The notes under the pieces were generated by a model that saw only the letters and a program-made list of their open reading frames with translations, was not told where the DNA came from and ran no database searches. Shown here one piece after another: positions 54,293-64,000 of a DNA stretch of 64,000 nt. Location of the stretch: NCBI RefSeq assembly GCF_008297975.1, contig NZ_VLNY01000012.1, positions 62,001 to 126,000 on the forward strand. The letters run 5' to 3'. Both the position numbers and the translations under genes were made by a program. Each line of letters begins with the position of its first letter. Positions within the stretch are counted from its first letter, which is position 1. The DNA comes from Antrihabitans cavernicola (GTDB taxonomy: Bacteria > Actinomycetota > Actinomycetes > Mycobacteriales > Mycobacteriaceae).

Positions 54293-56797
54293 GTGCGAGT
54301 AGCGCAGTCCTGGCTGACCGAGATCGTGCAGCGAGCGAACAGCGGGTGGTCGGTGACCCCCGACGAGCTCGATGCCGGCTTCGTTCGCGTCGGCCTCGAG
54401 GTCGAAGAGCTCGACACGTTGGTTCCGGTAGCGGGTCCGTTGGTCGTCGGTCGCGTCGCCGAGATCACCGAACTCACCGAGTTCAAGAAGCCGATCCGCT
54501 TCTGTCAGGTCGAGGTCGGCGAGTCTGCCCTGGAACATGGCGCCGGCCATACGGCGGCGACCCGCGGAATCGTCTGCGGCGCTCGTAATTTCGCCGAGGG
54601 CGACCTGGTCGTCGTCGCGCTGCCCGGTGCCGTCCTGCCTGGTGGCTTCGAAATCGCGTCGCGCAAGACGTACGGCCAGGTGTCGGACGGCATGATCTGC
54701 TCTGTCGCCGAACTGGGTATCGGCAAGGACCACTCCGGAATTCTGGTGCTGCGTCCGGGAACGGCCGAGCCCGGTGCAGATGCGAACGAGCTGCTGGGCC
54801 TCGGCGACTCGGTGATCGAACTCAACGTCACCCCTGATCGTGGTTACTGCCTGTCGGTGCGCGGCCTCACGCGCGAGCTGGCGTGCGGCTACGACCTCGA
54901 CTTCGCCGATCCTGCCGACGTGGTGTCGCCCGGCACGACCGGTGACGGGTGGCCGGTGCAGGTCGATCCGGAATCGAAGGCAACCCGATTCACCGCGCGC
55001 AAGGTCACCGGCATCGACCCGGAGGCCATCACACCGTGGTGGTTGCAGCGACGCCTGCTGCTGTCCGGTGTGCGACCGATTTCGCCCGCCGTGGACGTCA
55101 CCAACTACGTGATGCTCGAACTGGGTCAACCGCTGCACGCATTCGATGTCGCAAAGTTGAACGGCGGCTTGGTCGTTCGCCGTGCGAAGGCAGGCGAGTC
55201 CCTCCGTACGCTCGATGACGTCGAACGCACGCTGATCGAAGAAGACATCGTCATCGCCGACGATTCCGGCGTGATCTCCCTTGCCGGAATCATGGGCGGG
55301 CTCAGCACCGAGGTCGGCACCGACACGACCGACGTGCTGTTCGAAGCCGCGACGTGGAATCCGTTGGAAGTCTTCCGCGGTGTTCGTAGGCACAAGTTGT
55401 CGTCCGAGGCGAGTAAGCGCTTCGAGCGCGAAGTGGATCCGGCCATCAACGTCGCCGCCGTCGATCGTGCGGCAACTCTGCTGGTCGAGATCGCCGGCGG
55501 TACGGTCGATTCCGCACTGACCGACGTCGGGGGAGCCCCGGCCACCCGAGACTCGATCGCCATTGCGGCGGACCTGCCGGATCGCATCGCCGGAGTCGAA
55601 TACGCGGCAGGGACCACCGAACGTCGGCTGACTCAGGTCGGCTGCACTGTCACGGGTGCCGCCGAGTCGTTGACGGTGACCCCACCGAGCTGGCGGCCGG
55701 ATCTCGGTCAGCCCGCCGATCTGGTGGAAGAGGTACTACGCCTCGAAGGCCTCGAGCAGATCCCGTCGGTGCTGGTGGCCGCGCCTGCAGGTCGTGGACT
55801 CACGCCGGTGCAACGTCGTAGGCGGTCGATCGGCCGCGCGCTGGCATACGCGGGGTTCGTCGAAGTGCCGCCGCCGGTGTTCCTCCCCACCGATGTGTTC
55901 GACGTGTGGGGGCTCGACGCGGACGATCCGCGACGCAACACCACTCGGGTGCTCAATCCGCTGGAGGCGGATCGGCCCGAGCTGGCGACGACCTTGTTGC
56001 CCGGACTGTTGGAAGTGGCCGCCCGCAACATCTCTCGCGGCCAGCGCGACCTCGCGGTCTTCGGTGTCGCACAGGTGGTGCTGCGCGGACCGGACACCCG
56101 ACCCCTCGATCCGCTCCCGGTCGATCGGCGTCCGACCGACGCCCAGATCGCAGAACAGATGGATTCGCTTCCGGCCCAACCGGTTCGCGTCGCAGGCGTG
56201 TTGACAGGGTTGCGTGAGCCACGTGGTCCGTGGGGCACGGGCCGTGCTGTCGACGCGAGCGACGCGTTCGCGGCCGCCGACGTCGTCGCCGATGCTGCAG
56301 GCGTGCGCATCGAACGGCGCGCGGCCCAGCACCTGCCGTGGCATCCGGGTCGGTGCGCCGAGTTGGTCGTCGACGACGTGGTCGTCGGATACGCGGGGGA
56401 GTTGCACCCGGCAGTGCTCGAGCGTGGCGGATTGCCGCCGCGCACCTGCGCGTGGGAGATCGACCTCGATCTACTGCCGATCGTCGAGTCGCTGCCCGCA
56501 CCTGCCGTTTCCGTGTACCCCGCTGTGCTTCAGGACGTCAACGTCGTGGTCGATGCAACCGTGCCCGCCGCTGCAGTGGAGTCGGCGCTGTTGGTGGGGG
56601 GTGGGGAATTGCTGGAGAGTGTTCGCCTCTTCGACGTATATCAGGGGCAGCAGCTCGGCGAGGGGAGCAAGTCGCTGACGTTCGCGCTCCGGTTCCGCGC
56701 TGCCGACCGCACGCTGACCGAAGACGAGGCCAGTGCGGGTCGCGATTCGGCCGTCGCCGCGGCAACCGAATCCGTAGGCGCCGTGCTGCGTAGTTGA
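54293..56797 (+). CDS. pheT: Phenylalanyl-tRNA synthetase beta subunit
   Basis: The 834-residue beta subunit has an N-terminal tRNA-binding (EMAP) domain (about 40-150), the B3/B4 editing domain with [25 protein letters not shown], a B5 domain, the synthetase-like core ([21 protein letters not shown]) and the C-terminal anticodon-binding fold ([17 protein letters not shown]). It removes mischarged tyrosine and binds tRNA-Phe. GTG 54293 has no strong ribosome site and could be coupled to pheS. Length agrees with the mycobacterial protein. Confidence 0.97.
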   Translation: MRVAQSWLTEIVQRANSGWSVTPDELDAGFVRVGLEVEELDTLVPVAGPLVVGRVAEITELTEFKKPIRFCQVEVGESALEHGAGHTAATRGIVCGARNFAEGDLVVVALPGAVLPGGFEIASRKTYGQVSDGMICSVAELGIGKDHSGILVLRPGTAEPGADANELLGLGDSVIELNVTPDRGYCLSVRGLTRELACGYDLDFADPADVVSPGTTGDGWPVQVDPESKATRFTARKVTGIDPEAITPWWLQRRLLLSGVRPISPAVDVTNYVMLELGQPLHAFDVAKLNGGLVVRRAKAGESLRTLDDVERTLIEEDIVIADDSGVISLAGIMGGLSTEVGTDTTDVLFEAATWNPLEVFRGVRRHKLSSEASKRFEREVDPAINVAAVDRAATLLVEIAGGTVDSALTDVGGAPATRDSIAIAADLPDRIAGVEYAAGTTERRLTQVGCTVTGAAESLTVTPPSWRPDLGQPADLVEEVLRLEGLEQIPSVLVAAPAGRGLTPVQRRRRSIGRALAYAGFVEVPPPVFLPTDVFDVWGLDADDPRRNTTRVLNPLEADRPELATTLLPGLLEVAARNISRGQRDLAVFGVAQVVLRGPDTRPLDPLPVDRRPTDAQIAEQMDSLPAQPVRVAGVLTGLREPRGPWGTGRAVDASDAFAAADVVADAAGVRIERRAAQHLPWHPGRCAELVVDDVVVGYAGELHPAVLERGGLPPRTCAWEIDLDLLPIVESLPAPAVSVYPAVLQDVNVVVDATVPAAAVESALLVGGGELLESVRLFDVYQGQQLGEGSKSLTFALRFRAADRTLTEDEASAGRDSAVAAATESVGAVLRS

Positions 56798-56859
56798 ACT
56801 GCGGGGCAGCTGAGCGCACTAGCCTGGGCAGTACGACCATCCAAGGTGAGGAGTCTGCC

Positions 56860-57354
56860 GTGCCGGATACCGATCTGACTGCCCGATTGCGCGCACTGCC
56901 CGACAGAGAGTTTCTCGACGTCGTGAAGGCCGCATCAGCGGATCGACCCGGACTCGGCGCCGTGCACGCCGCCGCTGCGGCTGAGGGGGCCGGTTCTGCC
57001 GCGGAACCGACCACGCCCCCGGTGCCCGAAATCCCGCCGGTGCCGGGGTTGCCGTCGACGCCCGACCTGCCTACGACGACGGATGTGCCCCCGCCGATCC
57101 AGATGTCCGCACCGGCACCCGACTACACCGCCGGCGGCGTCCCCACCTTCGACAGGGTTCGTGACAAGGTGGAGCAACGCTACGGAACGGCTCTCGGCTC
57201 GGACGAGTTGGACCGGGCGACGCCTGCGGGCCGGTCCATTGCGGAGCAGTGGGACGCGCGCGAAAAAGCGGGCCATGAGAAGCTCGACCAGATCCGAAAG
57301 TCGATGCACGCCAGTGGCGAACAGTCCACTGCCGAATCCAAGGAGAACGAGTGA
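56860..57354 (+). CDS. Uncharacterised proline-rich protein, coupled to the next gene
   Basis: I do not recognise this 164-residue protein. It has a short folded-looking N-terminus (DLTARLRALPDREFLDVVKA), a disordered Pro-rich segment with repeated PxxP steps (PPVPEIPPVPGLPSTPDLP, about 48-85), and a helical, charged C-terminal part (FDRVRDKVEQRYGTALGS). No signal peptide or membrane helix is present. GTG 56860 has GAGGAG upstream. It overlaps the following gene by GTGA, so both are co-translated. The pair sits between pheT and argC, where Mycobacterium has unrelated genes. Confidence 0.7.
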   Translation: MPDTDLTARLRALPDREFLDVVKAASADRPGLGAVHAAAAAEGAGSAAEPTTPPVPEIPPVPGLPSTPDLPTTTDVPPPIQMSAPAPDYTAGGVPTFDRVRDKVEQRYGTALGSDELDRATPAGRSIAEQWDAREKAGHEKLDQIRKSMHASGEQSTAESKENE

Positions 57355-58379
57355 GCACGGATCCACAGGCCCTTGCCGATCAACTGCTCGAGGCGCAGGT
57401 GCAGTTCGTGCTGGCAGAGTTCACCGGCGATCGGTGCGCCGAGGTCGTGGCGAGGGACGTGGCCGCAGCGCTGAAAGTGGCCGATACGCTGATCCTGGCC
57501 GACGTGGTCGATCGCGAGAACGTCAAGGCGACCGCACGTAAGGGTGTCGACGACATCGGCGGCAGCACCATCGTCAAGGACATGACGGCCGCGATCGCCG
57601 ACGGCATCTACGACCTCGCGGCGAGCGACGACTACAAGCTGAAAGACGTCGTCGACCGGGATGTCGTCGACAAGCTGATCACGCAGTTCCTCAGCATGCA
57701 CACCCTGCACGACCGCGCGCTCGATCGACTCACCGAAAGCCCGCTGGTTGCCGCGGCGGTGTCTCGCTACGTCAACAAGATCGTGGCCGATTTCCTGGAC
57801 GAGAACCGGCAGCGCGCCGAGAAGCTGCCCGGCATGGGGTCGCTGATCTCCCTCGGTACCAGCGCGGCGAAGAAGGCACGCAGTGTGTCCGAGCCGTTCG
57901 TCGGCGATGTGGCGGGCAAGAGTGCGCAGTTCGCGCTCAAGCGCAGCAACAGCGCCACCCGCGACCTGCTGCAGAACGCATCGCTCCACGATGCAGGCAT
58001 GGAGTTGTGGGACGTTCACGCAGGCGAGCCGGTCGCCGAGCTTCGTAAGTACCTGAGTCAGGACGAGCTGAGCAAAACGGCGCTGCTTGTGCACGAACTC
58101 TCGACCACCGGCCGCAACACCGAGTACTTCGGTCAGGTTCTCGACGAGAGCATCGATGTCTTCTTCGACCTGTACGGCTCCTATTCGCTGGCAGCGCTGC
58201 TGCCTGAGGTCGGCATCAGTGAGGATGACATCGTTCGCGAGATCAACCGCTACGCGCCTGCACTCATCGAAGGCGCCAAGAAGGACGGCGTCCTTGCGGA
58301 CCTGGTACGAGAGCGGCTCGAGCCATTCTTCAAGTCCGATGCCGTGACGTCGATTCTGGCGGGCGTTTCGAAAGCCTGA
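57351..58379 (+). CDS. Uncharacterised helical protein, 342 residues
   Basis: I do not recognise this protein. It is almost entirely alpha-helical and acidic, with no signal peptide, no long hydrophobic segment and no catalytic motif I can name. A repeated style of segment is visible around VDKLITQFLSMHTLHDRALDRLTESP and LVHELSTTGRNTEYFGQVL. GTG 57351 overlaps the stop of the preceding gene by four bases. A reading frame this long with high-GC codon use and coupling to its neighbour is very probably a real gene. It may form a complex with the Pro-rich partner. Confidence 0.78.
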   Translation: MSTDPQALADQLLEAQVQFVLAEFTGDRCAEVVARDVAAALKVADTLILADVVDRENVKATARKGVDDIGGSTIVKDMTAAIADGIYDLAASDDYKLKDVVDRDVVDKLITQFLSMHTLHDRALDRLTESPLVAAAVSRYVNKIVADFLDENRQRAEKLPGMGSLISLGTSAAKKARSVSEPFVGDVAGKSAQFALKRSNSATRDLLQNASLHDAGMELWDVHAGEPVAELRKYLSQDELSKTALLVHELSTTGRNTEYFGQVLDESIDVFFDLYGSYSLAALLPEVGISEDDIVREINRYAPALIEGAKKDGVLADLVRERLEPFFKSDAVTSILAGVSKA

Positions 58380-58388
58380 CCCCGCACG

Positions 58389-60678
<2,290 letters not shown>

Positions 60679-60682
<4 letters not shown>

Positions 60683-61571
60683 CCAACGCCATCGACGGAC
60701 TCACAGCCGGCCAGCGGGCGCACGTTCTCGCGGAAGCGCTCCCGTGGCTGCAGAAGTTCACCGGGAAGATCGTCGTCGTGAAGTACGGCGGCAACGCCAT
60801 GGTCGACGACGAGCTGAAGGTTGCATTCGCTGCCGACATGGTGTTCCTGCGGACCATAGGCGTGCACCCGGTCGTTGTGCACGGTGGCGGGCCGCAGATC
60901 AGTGCCATGCTGAAGAAGCTCGGCATGGAAGGTGAATTCCGCGGCGGATTCCGCGTCACCACACCGGAAGTCATGGACGTCGTGCGGATGGTGCTGTTCG
61001 GTCAGGTCGGCCGCGAGTTGGTCGGTCTGATCAATGCGCACGGCCCCTACGCGGTCGGTATCTCGGGCGAGGACGCGCATCTGTTCACGGCGACCCGCCG
61101 GACCGTCACTGTCGACGGCGCGGCCACCGACATCGGCCTGGTCGGCGATGTCACCACCGTCAACCCGGATGCTGTGCTCGACCTGATCGAGGCAGGCCGT
61201 ATCCCGGTCGTTTCCACTATCGCGCCGGACGCCGACGGTGTGGTGCACAACATCAACGCCGACACGGCGGCCGCAGCGCTCGCGGAAGGTATCGGTGCGG
61301 AGAAGCTCGTCGTCCTCACCGACGTCGAAGGCCTGTACACGGATTGGCCGAATCGGGACTCGCTCGCCACCCAAATCGACGCTGCCGCACTGGAACAACT
61401 ACTGCCGAGCCTCGACGCGGGGATGGTGCCGAAAATGGAGGCCTGCTTGCGAGCGGTGCGCGGGGGAGTGCCGACAGCACACGTCATCGACGGCAGAGTC
61501 GCGCACTCGGTTCTGCTGGAACTGTTCACGGGAGAGGGAATCGGCACGATGGTCACCGCGGGGAATGCGTA

Positions 61572-61572
<1 letters not shown>
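60679..61572 (+). CDS. argB: Acetylglutamate kinase
   Basis: ArgB phosphorylates N-acetylglutamate, usually the arginine-feedback step. The 297-residue protein has [55 protein letters not shown] in part and the C-terminal [16 protein letters not shown] long N-terminal helix before the kinase core ([21 protein letters not shown]) is the feature of arginine-inhibited, hexameric forms. It overlaps argJ by ATGA. Confidence 0.96.

Positions 61573-64000
<2,428 letters not shown>

Overview
The window is chromosomal DNA from a high-GC, mycolic-acid-containing actinobacterium, most likely of the Rhodococcus/Nocardia group. The evidence is the dense GC-rich coding with frequent GTG/TTG starts and ATGA/GTGA overlaps, an antigen-85-type mycolyltransferase, an LdtMt2-type L,D-transpeptidase, a PdtaR-type ANTAR regulator and a DUF732 lipoprotein. 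The housekeeping order pyk-tesB ... pdtaR ... polA ... rpsA-coaE-uvrB ... uvrA ... infC-rpmI-rplT-tsnR-pheS-pheT ... argCJBDFR is the one known from Mycobacterium. I see no transposase, integrase, CRISPR array or rRNA; this is core chromosome with small lineage-specific insertions.

Layout. 1-5 kb: end of pyruvate kinase, acyl-CoA thioesterase II, a BacA/YddA-type ABC exporter and an asparagine-type permease. 5-9.4 kb: an accessory stretch with a soluble Ser/Thr kinase, a mycothiol-type DinB-fold protein, a nucleotidyltransferase-fold protein, a secreted mycolyltransferase and a Leu(CAA) tRNA. 9.4-15.5 kb: pdtaR and a complete branched-chain amino-acid ABC operon (livKHMGF). 15.5-20.8 kb: DNA polymerase I, then YCII protein, thioredoxin and 2H phosphoesterase on the minus strand, and an isopropylmalate/isocitrate-type dehydrogenase. 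20.9-24.6 kb: a polar amino-acid ABC operon and a methyltransferase. 24.7-32.1 kb: rpsA, a cyclase gene with an in-frame stop, a 70-residue gene, coaE, a crotonase, a DUF402 protein and uvrB. 32.1-45 kb: mostly accessory or envelope genes: an exported hydrolase fused to an ABC ATPase plus its permease, UspA, a HelD-type RNA polymerase helicase coupled to a DUF732 lipoprotein, an SDR, a DoxX protein with an 11-residue repeat tail, an ABM protein, an L,D-transpeptidase, a methyltransferase pseudogene, a membrane protein and an MBL hydrolase. 45-58.4 kb: uvrA, small conserved genes, infC-rpmI-rplT-tsnR-pheST and an uncharacterised coupled gene pair. 58.4-64 kb: the arginine operon argCJBDFR, running off the end inside argR.

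How it works together. polA, uvrB and uvrA each carry an element matching the RecA-independent DNA-damage promoter (tTGTCRgtg-N8-TAnnnT, PafBC-type), so excision-repair genes spread over 30 kb look like one regulon. The infC transcript has a roughly 300-nt structured leader with a terminator-like hairpin, a hairpin that would bury the Shine-Dalgarno and an ATC start: a strong candidate for layered autoregulation of translation factor and ribosomal protein synthesis. The arginine operon begins at a leaderless promoter with a palindrome in its spacer and ends with its own repressor gene. Many gene ends carry long, nearly perfect inverted repeats (16-25 bp stems) without a strong U-tract. The most unusual protein is the exported alpha/beta-hydrolase fused through a transmembrane helix to an ABC ATPase.
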